From positions 18,735 through 82,734 of the forward strand of contig CAJTVD010000006.1 in assembly GCA_910579495.1 (NCBI GenBank): a stretch of 64,000 nucleotides of DNA. The letters are read 5' to 3'. This DNA comes from an uncultured Lachnospiraceae bacterium (GTDB lineage Bacteria > Bacillota > Clostridia > Lachnospirales > Lachnospiraceae). Below are positions 51,426 through 61,101 of the stretch, piece after piece. The position numbers were made by a program, and so were the translations under genes. The notes beneath the pieces were generated by a model that was not told the origin of the DNA, searched no databases, and was given only the letters and a program-made list of their open reading frames with translations. The number at the start of each line of letters is the position of its first letter. Position 1 is the first letter of the stretch.

Positions 51426-51800
51426 ATGGGGGCAAATCTTTTTTCCAATTATGGGGAAGCAGTGGCAATGATTCTCTTTGGGATCGGTTTTGGGAACCTG
51501 CTCCTGCAAAGTAACCTGATCAAAAAGATTATAGGCCTTAATATTATGGATACGGCGGTTTATCTGTTCCTGGCGGAGAAGGGATATATTGAGGGGCGGG
51601 TTGCGCCTATTGTTGTGGACGGGGTACAGAGCATGGAGGCCTATATCAATCCCATTCCCAGCGGGCTGGTGCTCACCGGGATCGTGGTGTCTGTGTCAGT
51701 GAGTGCGCTTATGCTCTCCATTACCATACGTCTGTACCGCCGTTACCATACGCTGGATTTGGATGAAATAAATGTCCAGCTGCTGAAGGAGGAACTGTAA
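51426..51800 (+). CDS. mrpC: Cation/proton antiporter subunit, MnhC/MrpC (NuoK-like)
   Basis: A 124-residue three-helix subunit of the NuoK/MrpC family: FGIGFGNLLLQSNLIKKIIGLNIMDTAVYLF and PIPSGLVLTGIVVSVSVSALMLS. It begins one base after the previous stop region with an AGGGGGG run upstream. It ends directly against the next gene. Confidence 0.9.
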   Translation: MGANLFSNYGEAVAMILFGIGFGNLLLQSNLIKKIIGLNIMDTAVYLFLAEKGYIEGRVAPIVVDGVQSMEAYINPIPSGLVLTGIVVSVSVSALMLSITIRLYRRYHTLDLDEINVQLLKEEL

Positions 51801-53294
51801 ATGGAAACTGTACAGAACTTTCCCGCAATTTCCATTCTTTTGTGCCTGTTTGCGGGGATCATCAGTTCCGGGCTGAAAAGAAAAGCGGCCAGGTGGGTGA
51901 ATATCCTGCTGGTGGTGGCCGTGGCGTTTTTAAGCATATATACCCTGGGATATGTTTTGGCCACAGGGGCTTCATATGTTTATGTGATGGGCAAATTTCC
52001 CGCACCCTGGGGAAATGAAATCCGTGTGGGCGCACTGGAAGCGTTTACAGCGTTCTTTTTCTGCGTTATCATGCTGCTTTCGTTAGAGGGCGGCAGGAAA
52101 AAACTGGCGGACGAGCTGGAGGAAGGGAAGACTTATCTTTACTATGTGCTTTCGGACCTGCTGCTTTCTTCCCTGCTGGCCCTGGTATATACCAATGACT
52201 TGTTTACTGCTTATGTTTTTGTTGAAATCAACACCATTGCAGCCTGCGGCCTGATCATGATCAGGCAAAACGGCAGGACAATTAAAGCTTCCGCCAGGTA
52301 TATGATCATGAGCCTTTTAGGCTCAGGGCTCCTGCTGCTGGGAATCTGTATGCTTTATGACCTTACGGGGCATCTGCTGATGGGAAATATCAGGGAGCAG
52401 GTGGGGATCCTTTCCGTTACAGGGGAGTACCACATCCCTCTGCTGGTGACCATTGCCCTGATGAGCGTGGGGCTTGCCATTAAAAGCGCCCTGTTTCCTT
52501 TCCACGGGTGGCTTACAGATGCTTATGGCTATTCCACTGTATCCTCTGCGGCCATTTTATCCAGCCTGGTATCCAAAGGATACATATTTCTGCTGATTAA
52601 GATTATTTACAGGGTAATTGGGACGGAAGTTTTCAATGAAAGCAAGATCATTAATATTCTGTTCGTTTTCGGCCTTATGGGGATGATTTTCGGCTCCTTA
52701 AGCGCCATCAGGGAAAATGATGTAAGGCGGATGATCTCCTTTTCCTCTGTGGCCCAGATTGGCTATATTTATATGGGCATAGGGATGGGGACCAAGGCGG
52801 GGATGGAAGCCAGCGTATTCCATATCCTTTCCCACGCAGCCACCAAATCGCTGCTTTTTATTGCGGCTATTGGGCTTACGGATGTATCCGGGGGCAGCAG
52901 GAAGTTTATTGACCTTACAGGGGCCGCTTTCCGGAATAAGTGGGCGGGCGTTGCCTTTACGGTAGGCTCCCTGTCTATGGTAGGCGTCCCCATGTTTTCC
53001 GGCTTTGTAAGCAAGCTTTTGTTTGCCCAGGCAGCGGTGCAGAATGAGATAAAGATGCTTCCGGCGCTGATTGTCCTGGGAATCAGCACCATCTTGAATG
53101 CAATTTACTTTATGAAGACGGTTATCCGGATTTATACGCCTGTGGAAGATCTGAAATACGAAAGTATTACCTTTAAAAATATGAGAATGTATGCAGTGAC
53201 ACTGGTTCTTTTTATCATCCTGAACGTGTTTTTGGGCGTAAGCTCCCAGCCTGTGGTTGACCTGATCGGCCAGGGGCTTGCCATGTTCTCTTAA
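51801..53294 (+). CDS. Large antiporter subunit 1, MnhD/MrpD (NuoN-like)
   Basis: A 497-residue polytopic protein of the proton-conducting quinone-oxidoreductase/Mrp family, about 14 helices. Conserved blocks include FVEINTIAACGLI, HGWLTDAYGYSTVSSAAILSSLVSKGYIF and RRMISFSSVAQIGYIYMGIGMG with the charged residues of the ion path. It is the first of four related large subunits in this operon. Confidence 0.88.
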   Translation: METVQNFPAISILLCLFAGIISSGLKRKAARWVNILLVVAVAFLSIYTLGYVLATGASYVYVMGKFPAPWGNEIRVGALEAFTAFFFCVIMLLSLEGGRKKLADELEEGKTYLYYVLSDLLLSSLLALVYTNDLFTAYVFVEINTIAACGLIMIRQNGRTIKASARYMIMSLLGSGLLLLGICMLYDLTGHLLMGNIREQVGILSVTGEYHIPLLVTIALMSVGLAIKSALFPFHGWLTDAYGYSTVSSAAILSSLVSKGYIFLLIKIIYRVIGTEVFNESKIINILFVFGLMGMIFGSLSAIRENDVRRMISFSSVAQIGYIYMGIGMGTKAGMEASVFHILSHAATKSLLFIAAIGLTDVSGGSRKFIDLTGAAFRNKWAGVAFTVGSLSMVGVPMFSGFVSKLLFAQAAVQNEIKMLPALIVLGISTILNAIYFMKTVIRIYTPVEDLKYESITFKNMRMYAVTLVLFIILNVFLGVSSQPVVDLIGQGLAMFS

Positions 53295-53305
53295 GGGGGT
53301 CCATT

Positions 53306-54778
53306 ATGTATTATATGCTATATGCTATTTGTTTTCCTGTCCTTACAGGCCTGTTTCTCCTGGTATTTAGGGGGCTAAAAAACAGAAAAAGCCTCCTGCT
53401 GTTTACTGCGGCCGCTTTGGCGGGGGCGTCGGCGCTGGTGGTTCTTGCCCTCTGCCTTGGGCAGGGAGGGATGCTGACGCTGTTTAACCTTACAGAACGG
53501 CTTCCTGTGATGTTTAAGGTGGATGGGGTTAGTGTGGTGTTTTCCGTAATGACGGTAATTGTTTTCCTTTGCGCAGGTTTCTTTTCCTTTTCATACATGG
53601 AGCATGAACAGAATGAAAAACGGTATTACGGATATTACCTGATCGTGTTCGGGGTATTGATAGCCCTGTGCTTTGCTGGGAACCTGATAACCTTTTATAT
53701 GTTTTTTGAAGCCCTTACCCTGGCCTCCCTGCCCCTGGTACTCCATAAGGGCGGCAGGGAAGCGGTGATGGCAGGGCTGAAATATTTATTTTATTCCCTC
53801 AGCGGCGCTTATTCGGCATTGTTCGGCCTGTATTTTATTGAAAGGTACGGCAATACCTTAACCTTTAGCCCCGGGGGTGTGATCAGCGCGGAAATGGCGG
53901 CAAAGTATAACGGGCTCCTTCTGGGGATTGCCTTTGCCATGCTCATTGGCTTTGGGGTGAAAGCGGGCATGTTTCCCATGCACGCCTGGCTGCCCACCGC
54001 CCATCCGGTAGCGCCTGCGCCTGCGTCGGCGGTGCTTTCCGCTGTGATTGTAAAGGCAGGGGTGCTGGCGGTGGTGAGGGTGGTATATTATATATTTGGA
54101 GTTTCCTTTTTGGGAGGCTCCTGGGTGCAGTATGCATGGATGTCCCTTACCCTGGCCACGGTCTTTATGGGATCTATGCTTGCCTACAGGGAACCGGTGC
54201 TGAAAAAGCGGCTGGCATATTCTACGGTGAGCCAGCTTTCCTATATTTTATTTGGCCTTTCGGTGATGGATAAGGAGGCCGTGACAGGGAGCCTGCTGCA
54301 TGTGCTCTGCCATAGTTTTATTAAGGCGGCTTTATTTTTGTGCGCCGGGGGGATTATTTTCAGGACAGGGAAGACCCGGGTGGAGGAGCTTCGGGGGATT
54401 GGGAAGGAAATGCCCGCTACCATATGGTGCTATACCATTGCCTCCCTGGGGCTTATCGGTATTCCGCCTATGGGCGGCTTTGTTAGCAAATGGTATCTGG
54501 CGGTGGGGGCGTTGGGGGCCGGCATTTCCTGGTTTAGCTGGATTGGGCCGGTGGTCCTTTTGGTAAGTGCCCTGCTTACAGCAGGATATCTTCTGCCGGT
54601 AGTGGTTTTGGGATTTTTCCCGGGGGAGGATGCCTGCCCGGGGGGATGGGAGAAGAAAGAGCCTTCCCTTCTTATGAGGATCCCTATATTTGTCCTTACT
54701 TTGCTGTCTGTGGTGGCAGGGCTGTTCCCAGGGCCTGTTGTGGATTACCTGTCCCGGATCATAGAGAAAATTATTTAG
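53306..54778 (+). CDS. Large antiporter subunit 2 (NuoL/M/N family)
   Basis: A 490-residue polytopic subunit. FMFFEALTLASLPLVLHKG holds the buried Glu, and MHAWLPTAHPVAPAPASAVLSAVIVKAGVLAVVRV the broken-helix lysine block of this family. It is a paralogue of 51801-53294 and 54794-56257. GGGGG precedes the ATG. Confidence 0.88.
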   Translation: MYYMLYAICFPVLTGLFLLVFRGLKNRKSLLLFTAAALAGASALVVLALCLGQGGMLTLFNLTERLPVMFKVDGVSVVFSVMTVIVFLCAGFFSFSYMEHEQNEKRYYGYYLIVFGVLIALCFAGNLITFYMFFEALTLASLPLVLHKGGREAVMAGLKYLFYSLSGAYSALFGLYFIERYGNTLTFSPGGVISAEMAAKYNGLLLGIAFAMLIGFGVKAGMFPMHAWLPTAHPVAPAPASAVLSAVIVKAGVLAVVRVVYYIFGVSFLGGSWVQYAWMSLTLATVFMGSMLAYREPVLKKRLAYSTVSQLSYILFGLSVMDKEAVTGSLLHVLCHSFIKAALFLCAGGIIFRTGKTRVEELRGIGKEMPATIWCYTIASLGLIGIPPMGGFVSKWYLAVGALGAGISWFSWIGPVVLLVSALLTAGYLLPVVVLGFFPGEDACPGGWEKKEPSLLMRIPIFVLTLLSVVAGLFPGPVVDYLSRIIEKII

Positions 54779-54793
54779 AAGGGGGAAACAGTT

Positions 54794-56257
54794 ATGATAT
54801 TATTGGTAATTTTGATTCCTGTGCTGGCAGGCGCGGCAGTTTTTCTGGTTCCCTTTAAAAGGCGCAGTTATATGGAAATTTTTCTGGAAGCTGCAGTAAT
54901 TATCAACAGCATTTTAGTGTGGTATTTGCTGATGCACAGGTCGGAGAGCATTTTTACCCTGGCAAATTTTACAGGAAATCTTTCCATCAGCTTTAAAGTG
55001 GACGGCCTGGGCATGATCTTCGCAGGCCTGGTTTCCGCCCTGTGGCCCTTTGCCACTTTGTACGCCTTTGAGTATATGGCCAGGGAGGAGCATGAAAGAA
55101 TGTTCTTCATGTTTTACACTATGACCTACGGGGTGGCCCTGGGGATTTCCCTTGCAGCGAACCTGCTGACCATGTATTTCTTTTACGAACTGCTTACACT
55201 GGTTACGGTTCCCCTGGTGATGCATACCCTGACCAGGGAAGCCATTCTTGCCAGCCGGAAATATCTGTATTATTCCCTGGGAGGGGCGGCTTTTGCCTTT
55301 ATCGGGCTGATTTTCGTGATCATATACGGGGCGGCCACAGAGTTTGTGTTAGGGGGGACGCTGGATCTTTCCAAGGTGGGGGAGCGGGGCAATGTGCTGC
55401 TTTTGGTTTATGTGATTGCCTTTATGGGATTCGGGGTAAAGGCGGCTGTGTGCCCTTTTAACTCCTGGCTTCCCCAGGCGGGGGTTGCGCCTACGCCGGT
55501 TACCGCCCTGCTCCATGCGGTGGCGGTGGTGAAGTCCGGGGCCTTTGCTATTATCCGGCTTACCTATTACAGCTTTGGCACAGAATTTTTAAGGGGAACC
55601 TGGGCGCAGTATGTGGTAATGGTGATTGTGATGTTTACCATTGTGTATGGCTGCAGCCGGGCGGTAAAGGAGACACACTTAAAACGGCGGCTTGCCTATT
55701 CCACCGTCAGTAATCTGTCTTATATTCTTTTCGGTGTGGCCATCATGACCCCTGGTGGGATGGTTGGGGCTCTCTGCCATCTGGTTTTTCATGCGGTAAT
55801 GAAAATCAGCGCTTTCTTTTGTGCCGGTGCCATTATGCATCAGGCGGACCGCCATTATGTCCATGAGCTGGACGGACTGGGGTGGCGGATGCCCGCAGTA
55901 TTTGGCGTGTTTACGGTATCTGCCCTTGCCCTTATGGGTTTTCCGGGGCTGGCTGGCTTTGTGAGTAAATGGTACCTGGCTTCTGCGGCGGTGGAGAGCG
56001 GCAACAGCCTTGCCTATGGGGGGATTGCCTGTCTTTTGGCCAGTGCGCTGCTGACAGCCATCTACATGCTGACGGTGGTGGTGCGGGGCTTTTTCCCGGC
56101 CGGGGAGGCTGGAAGCAAAGAGCTGGGTCAGGTCAGGGACCCTAACTGGAAGATGCTGCTCCCGCTGTTTGTGTTTACCGGGTTTATCGTATTGTTCGGG
56201 CTTTATTCAGGGCCTGTGGTAAAATTTTTTGCCGATGTGGCCGCAGGGATCTATTAG
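54794..56257 (+). CDS. Large antiporter subunit 3 (NuoL/M/N family)
   Basis: A 487-residue polytopic subunit. MYFFYELLTLVTVPLVMHTL and FNSWLPQAGVAPTPVTALLHAVAVVKSGAFAIIRL give the Glu and Lys blocks. GVAPTPVTALLHAVAVVKSG is a MrpA/MrpD-like variant different from subunits 2 and 4. It begins 15 bp after subunit 2. Confidence 0.88.
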   Translation: MILLVILIPVLAGAAVFLVPFKRRSYMEIFLEAAVIINSILVWYLLMHRSESIFTLANFTGNLSISFKVDGLGMIFAGLVSALWPFATLYAFEYMAREEHERMFFMFYTMTYGVALGISLAANLLTMYFFYELLTLVTVPLVMHTLTREAILASRKYLYYSLGGAAFAFIGLIFVIIYGAATEFVLGGTLDLSKVGERGNVLLLVYVIAFMGFGVKAAVCPFNSWLPQAGVAPTPVTALLHAVAVVKSGAFAIIRLTYYSFGTEFLRGTWAQYVVMVIVMFTIVYGCSRAVKETHLKRRLAYSTVSNLSYILFGVAIMTPGGMVGALCHLVFHAVMKISAFFCAGAIMHQADRHYVHELDGLGWRMPAVFGVFTVSALALMGFPGLAGFVSKWYLASAAVESGNSLAYGGIACLLASALLTAIYMLTVVVRGFFPAGEAGSKELGQVRDPNWKMLLPLFVFTGFIVLFGLYSGPVVKFFADVAAGIY

Positions 56258-56269
56258 GGGGAATATGAT

Positions 56270-58384
56270 ATGGGTTTATTGCTTTGCTTTGGCGTGTTTT
56301 TTCCAATGGTGTCCGCTTTCGCCGGGTATCTGGCTGGCAGGAGGGATAAAAGGGCAAGGGACTATTTGGCGGCCGGGGCCACAGGGGTAGAGTTTTTCCT
56401 GTTCCTTTTCTTTCTTGCCAGGGCTGCTATGGGGGGAGAGGAAATCCGTGTGGGGATACCTGCTGTGTGTGGCATGGGGCTTAACTTTACATTGGACGGT
56501 TTCCGGGTGCTTTATGGCGGGATAGCGGCTTTTATGTGGTTTATGAGCACGCTTTTTTCCCGGGAATACTTTGCCCATTACCGGAACCGGAACAGATATT
56601 ATCTGTTCCTGCTGCTTACCCTTGGGGCAACGGAGGGGGTATTTTTATCCGCGGATTTCTATACTACTTTTATCTTTTTCGAGATCATGTCCCTTGCCTC
56701 TTATGTATGGGTTGCCCAGGATGAAAAAAAAGCATCCCTGCGGGCGGCGGAAACCTATCTGGCGGTGGCGGTGATTGGCGGCCTGGTAATGCTGATGGGG
56801 ATTTTCCTCCTATACAGCGTGGCGGGAACATTGGAATTTCAGGGGCTGGCCGGGTTTTACCAGGAAATAGCCCGGGGCACCCATGAGGGGGCTGCCTCTG
56901 CCAGGAACCGTGTATGGGCAGCGGGAATCTGTATGCTCTTTGGTTTTGGGGCAAAGGCGGGGGCTTTTCCCCTTCATATCTGGCTCCCTAAGGCCCATCC
57001 GGTTGCCCCGGCCCCGGCTTCTGCGCTTTTGTCAGGAATCCTTACCAAGGCGGGGATGTTTGGCATATTAGCCCTTACCTGCTATCTCTTCCTGGAAAAC
57101 AGTATCTGGGGCGGGCTGGTCCTGGTCCTGGGGGCCTGCACTATGGTAGTGGGGGCAGCCCGCGCTTTGTTCTCCGTGGACTTAAAAGGCACCCTTGCCT
57201 GTTCTTCCGTCTCGCAGATTGGGTTTATTCTGGTGGGCGTGGGGATGTGTGGCCTTTTGGGGGAGGAAAATATTCTTGCGGTAAGGGGGAGCCTTCTCCA
57301 TATGGTAAACCATTCCCTGGTTAAGCTGGTGCTTTTTATGGCCGCAGGAGTGGTTTTTATGAATGTGCATAAACTGGACCTGAATGATATACGGGGGTTC
57401 GGCAGAAAAAAGCCCCTGCTCCAATTGATTTTCCTTATGGGTGCCCTGGGGATCGGGGGCGTTCCCCTGTGGAACGGCTATATCAGCAAAACCCTGATCC
57501 ATGAAAGCATTGTAGAGTATCTGGAGCTGGCCAGGGAGGGGGCGGTCCCCCTTATTTTTTCCCCGGGGGCAGTGAAAGCGATAGAATGGCTTTTCCTGGC
57601 AAGCGGCGGGCTGACAGTGGCTTATATGGCAAAGCTGTATGTGGTGCTGTTTGTTGAAAAAAATAATGACCCTGCCCTTCAGGAGAAATTTGACGCCTTA
57701 AAGGGCAGGTATATGAATAAAGCCAGCGGGGCGGCCCTTGGGATAAGCGCGGCGCTGCTCCCGGTGATGGGTTTTTTCCCGGGGCAGGTTATGGCTCCCC
57801 TGGCGGATTTGGGCCAGGGCTTTTTCCATGGGGCGGAAGGGAATGGGGATATTCCCTGGTTTTCCCTGGCCAATTTAAAGGGGGCGGCAATTTCCCTTTT
57901 CATAGGAGCCCTGGTTTATGTGGTTGTGGTAAGGCTGTGGATGATGAAAAAGGAGCAGGGGATTAGTGTCTATGTAAACAGATGGTACAAATACCTGGAT
58001 TTGGAGGATTATTTTTACCGCCCTGTGCTGCAAAAGGCGCTGCCCTTCGGGCTGGGAGTGGTATGCCGGGTGCTGGACAGCCTGGTGGATTTCCTGGTGG
58101 TGGCACTGCGCAAGACTCTTTACAAAGACAGCAGCCTTCCCTGTGAGCTGGCGGAGGGGACACCCCTGACCCATGCCCTGGGGCGGCTGGTAAACGGGCT
58201 GGAAGGGATTGCCAACGCCACAGTTTGGAGAAAGCACCCAAAAAATGTGGATTATGAACATAAGTACGCAATGATTCACGAAGAGTGGTCTGAGGACAGC
58301 ACGATCATAGGAAGGAGTATGTCCTTTGCGCTTTTGCTGTTCTGCTTTGGGCTTATCATCACAGTGGTTTATCTCCTCCTGTAA
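56270..58384 (+). CDS. Large antiporter subunit 4 with C-terminal extension
   Basis: A 704-residue polytopic subunit. FFEIMSLASYVWVAQDEKKASL and LPKAHPVAPAPASALLSGILTKAGMFGIL are the family blocks. About 200 extra residues follow the core, with a membrane helix near 545, a soluble basic stretch (RWYKYLDLEDYFYRPVLQKAL) and a final helix, like HyfB/NuoL-type lateral-arm extensions. It is the last gene of the operon. Confidence 0.86.
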   Translation: MGLLLCFGVFFPMVSAFAGYLAGRRDKRARDYLAAGATGVEFFLFLFFLARAAMGGEEIRVGIPAVCGMGLNFTLDGFRVLYGGIAAFMWFMSTLFSREYFAHYRNRNRYYLFLLLTLGATEGVFLSADFYTTFIFFEIMSLASYVWVAQDEKKASLRAAETYLAVAVIGGLVMLMGIFLLYSVAGTLEFQGLAGFYQEIARGTHEGAASARNRVWAAGICMLFGFGAKAGAFPLHIWLPKAHPVAPAPASALLSGILTKAGMFGILALTCYLFLENSIWGGLVLVLGACTMVVGAARALFSVDLKGTLACSSVSQIGFILVGVGMCGLLGEENILAVRGSLLHMVNHSLVKLVLFMAAGVVFMNVHKLDLNDIRGFGRKKPLLQLIFLMGALGIGGVPLWNGYISKTLIHESIVEYLELAREGAVPLIFSPGAVKAIEWLFLASGGLTVAYMAKLYVVLFVEKNNDPALQEKFDALKGRYMNKASGAALGISAALLPVMGFFPGQVMAPLADLGQGFFHGAEGNGDIPWFSLANLKGAAISLFIGALVYVVVVRLWMMKKEQGISVYVNRWYKYLDLEDYFYRPVLQKALPFGLGVVCRVLDSLVDFLVVALRKTLYKDSSLPCELAEGTPLTHALGRLVNGLEGIANATVWRKHPKNVDYEHKYAMIHEEWSEDSTIIGRSMSFALLLFCFGLIITVVYLLL

Positions 58385-58406
58385 GGAAAAAGGAAAGAAG
58401 CAACTA

Positions 58407-58446
58407 TTTTTGCGGGCTCTGCACTTGGCGGCAAAGCCCGCAAAAA
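58407..58446. repeat. Hairpin TTTTTGCGGGCT/AGCCCGCAAAAA after the antiporter operon
   Basis: A perfect 12-bp inverted repeat with 16-base loop, 25 bp after the last antiporter gene. The T-run stands before, not after, the GC stem on either strand, so it is not a standard terminator although it may stabilise the 3' end. Confidence 0.5.
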
Positions 58447-58466
58447 AATTTATATCAGATTGCATA

Positions 58467-58495
58467 TTGACATTTACGGGCAAAAAATGTATGAT
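58467..58495 (+). promoter_or_regulatory. Promoter of the tRNA-Pro gene
   Basis: TTGACA, exactly 17 bp, TATGAT, ending 20 bp before the mature tRNA start: a strong vegetative promoter. Confidence 0.75.
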
Positions 58496-58514
58496 AAGTG
58501 GTGTCGTAAGATTG

Positions 58515-58588
<74 letters not shown>

Positions 58589-58591
58589 TGG

Positions 58592-58640
58592 AATAATGGT
58601 ATCATACATAAATGTCAATGTGTATGGTGCCATTATTTTT
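58592..58640 (+). terminator. Terminator after the tRNA
   Basis: AATAATGG pairs with CCATTATT and CATACA with TGTATG around a small internal loop, followed by TTTTT. It separates the tRNA unit from the downstream gene. Confidence 0.7.
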
Positions 58641-58678
58641 ACTTTATTGGATTTTTTGTGGGAAAGAGCGGTGTTTTT

Positions 58679-60061
58679 ATGCAGGAGATGGAACCGGAAA
58701 GCAAAATGCAGAAACAGGACTCTGATTTTATAACTGAAAAAATCAAACAGCGCCCGGTGAATAAGAAAAAACTTCTTAGGAGGACGCTTTTTACGGCGGC
58801 AATGGCGGTTATTTTTTCCCTGGTGGCCTGCCTGACATTTTTAATTTTGGAGCCCGTCCTTAGCAACTGGCTTTATCCCGAGGAGGAGCCTGCGCCCGTT
58901 GAGTTCCCGGCGGAGACAGAGGAGATTCTGCCGGAGGATATGTTTGCGGACGATACGGAGATGATAGAGGCAGAAGCAGAGGCGCAGCCGCAGCCCTCCC
59001 CTTCGCCGGAAGAGGCTGTGGAGCCGGAAGAGCAGATTGCCCAGGCAATTGAGGGCATCAGGGAAGAGATTGCGGGCATTAGCCTGGATATGGATGACTA
59101 TACTGCCATATATGAACAGATGGCGGAGGTGGCGGAAACAGCCGGAAAATCCCTGGTTACGGTGACAGGCTCGGTATCTGGCGTGGACTGGTTCAACGCC
59201 CCTTATGAGAGCAAGGACCAGACTTCGGGCATTATTGTGGCGAAGCTGGAAACGGAGCTTCTGATCCTGGTAAATTACGAAAAGCTTGTAGATGCGGAAA
59301 GCATTATGGTGGCTTTTGGCACAGGGGAGCAGGCAAGGGCGGAGCTTAAGAAAAGGGACGCCAATACAAGGCTGGCGATCGTCAGGGTTCCGCTGGAGGC
59401 GCTGAAAAGCGATACTGTGGAAGAGGCGGTGGTGGCGGATCTTGGGGCAAGTTCCAGCGGCAGCGCAATGATAGGCAGGCCGGTAATCGCAATAGGAAGC
59501 CCTTCAGGCATTCCCAACTCTGTCTGTTATGGCATCCTTACTTCCAGCAGCCTTTTGAATATGACCGATTCCAGCTACAGGCTTCTTGGCACGGATATCT
59601 ATGGCAGCAGGGATGCCTCCGGGGTTTTGGTCAATACCAAGGGCCAGGTGCTTGGCGTTATTGATAATTCCCATAACAGCGAAGATATGAAAAACCTGGT
59701 TTCCGCCCTGGGGATTACGGAACTCCGGAAGGTTATTGAACGGATGAGCAACGAAAAAGACCAGGCATACCTGGGGGCACACGGGATGGATGTTTCCCTG
59801 GAAGCCAATGAAAACCTGGGAGTGCCTTTTGGCGCATATATTACGGAAATAGAAATGGATTCCCCTGCCATGCTGGCGGGAATCCAAAGCGGGGATGTCC
59901 TTACCGGTATAGGGGATAAGGAGATCAGGACCTATGGGGACCTGGTGAACAGCTTAAAGGAGTTAAAACCTGAGGAAGCAGTTAAAATTACCCTGATGCG
60001 CCAGGGGCCGGAAGAATATGTAAAGATGGAAGTGGACGTTACGCTGGGGATTTTGGAGTAA
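58679..60061 (+). CDS. Membrane-anchored HtrA-like protein without catalytic triad
   Basis: A 460-residue protein: basic cytoplasmic N-terminus, one membrane helix at about 42-62, a Pro/Glu-rich linker, a trypsin-like domain (about 140-355) and a PDZ domain (about 365-455, GVPFGAYITEIEMDSPAMLAGIQSGDVLTGIGD). HtrA landmarks align, but the triad is lost: the His of LTNNHVV is replaced in LILVNYEKL, the Asp of KTDLAVL is Arg in NTRLAIV, and GNSGGPL reads DASGVLV. It is therefore probably a scaffold or chaperone. Start is uncertain among 58658, 58679 and 58688. Confidence 0.8.
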   Translation: MQEMEPESKMQKQDSDFITEKIKQRPVNKKKLLRRTLFTAAMAVIFSLVACLTFLILEPVLSNWLYPEEEPAPVEFPAETEEILPEDMFADDTEMIEAEAEAQPQPSPSPEEAVEPEEQIAQAIEGIREEIAGISLDMDDYTAIYEQMAEVAETAGKSLVTVTGSVSGVDWFNAPYESKDQTSGIIVAKLETELLILVNYEKLVDAESIMVAFGTGEQARAELKKRDANTRLAIVRVPLEALKSDTVEEAVVADLGASSSGSAMIGRPVIAIGSPSGIPNSVCYGILTSSSLLNMTDSSYRLLGTDIYGSRDASGVLVNTKGQVLGVIDNSHNSEDMKNLVSALGITELRKVIERMSNEKDQAYLGAHGMDVSLEANENLGVPFGAYITEIEMDSPAMLAGIQSGDVLTGIGDKEIRTYGDLVNSLKELKPEEAVKITLMRQGPEEYVKMEVDVTLGILE

Positions 60062-60100
60062 GGGAAAGCGTCCGGAAGAAAGGAAACAGGGTGAAGCGGT

Positions 60101-61045
60101 ATGAAATTTATTAAGGATTATAAAGAAGGGGACAGGCTGTTTGATATCTATCTGTGCAAATATAAACAGGCGGCAGTGACTAAAAACGGCAAAGCCTATG
60201 AAAATGTGATATTACAGGACAAAACAGGCGTGATAGATGCCAAGATCTGGGATCCCAACAATGCGGGAATTGCTGAGTTTGAGGCGCTGGATTACATAGA
60301 GGTCTACGGGGATGTGACCAGCTTCCAGGGGGCTTTGCAGGTAAATGTGAAAAGGGTGAGGAAATGCCAGGAGGGGGAATTTGAACCTGCCAATTACCTG
60401 CCGGTGAGTAAATTTGACATTGAAGAAATGTACCAGGAGCTGCTTGGGTTCATCAAGAGAATAGAAAACCAATATTTGAAACAGCTTTTACACACATTGT
60501 TTGTGGAGGATGAAGCTTTTATCAGCGCGTTTAAACAGTCCTCAGCGGCCAAAACAGTCCACCATGGGTTTGTGGGAGGGCTGTTACAGCATACGCTCAG
60601 CGTTACAAGGCTCTGCGAATATTATTGCAGCGCATACCCTTTGCTGAACAAAGACCTGCTGATTACCGCTGCTATTTGCCATGATATGGGAAAAACCAGG
60701 GAGATTTCCCCCTTTCCCCAAAATGATTATACAGAGGTAGGGCAGTTCCTGGGGCATATTGTAATCGGGACAGAAATGATCGGGGAGAAAATCCGTAAGA
60801 TAGAAGGCTTCCCGGCACTGCTTGCCAGCGAACTAAAACACTGTATCCTTGCCCATCATGGGGAATATGAGTTCGGTTCACCCAAGAAACCTGCTATCAT
60901 GGAAGCGCTGGCGCTGAATTTTGCGGACAACACAGACGCCAAGCTCCAGACCTTCACGGAAATACTGGAAGGTACTACGGAAACAGGCTGGCTGGGCTTT
61001 AACCGGCTGTTTGACTCAAACTTACGGGGGACAAGGCTGGAATAA
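60101..61045 (+). CDS. yhaM: 3'-5' exoribonuclease, YhaM type (OB plus HD domain)
   Basis: A 314-residue protein: an OB fold with nucleic-acid-binding strand pattern at about 12-90 and an HD phosphohydrolase domain (HHGFVGGLLQHTLSVTRL at about 150-167, CHDMGKTREI, HCILAHHGEYEFGSPKKP). YhaM trims RNA from the 3' end and can also act on single-stranded DNA. The start has GAAACAGGGTGAAG upstream. It is co-oriented with RlmD 57 bp downstream. Confidence 0.88.
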   Translation: MKFIKDYKEGDRLFDIYLCKYKQAAVTKNGKAYENVILQDKTGVIDAKIWDPNNAGIAEFEALDYIEVYGDVTSFQGALQVNVKRVRKCQEGEFEPANYLPVSKFDIEEMYQELLGFIKRIENQYLKQLLHTLFVEDEAFISAFKQSSAAKTVHHGFVGGLLQHTLSVTRLCEYYCSAYPLLNKDLLITAAICHDMGKTREISPFPQNDYTEVGQFLGHIVIGTEMIGEKIRKIEGFPALLASELKHCILAHHGEYEFGSPKKPAIMEALALNFADNTDAKLQTFTEILEGTTETGWLGFNRLFDSNLRGTRLE

Positions 61046-61101
61046 GTATTCCCCAGGCGCTGTTTGGCTGCCAGGGAGAAGTGGAAGGAAAGTGGAAAGT
61101 C

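Noticed and set aside
58407..58446. Terminator after the antiporter operon
   Set aside because: The stem is perfect, but on neither strand do T residues follow the GC-rich stem; kept only as a hairpin.
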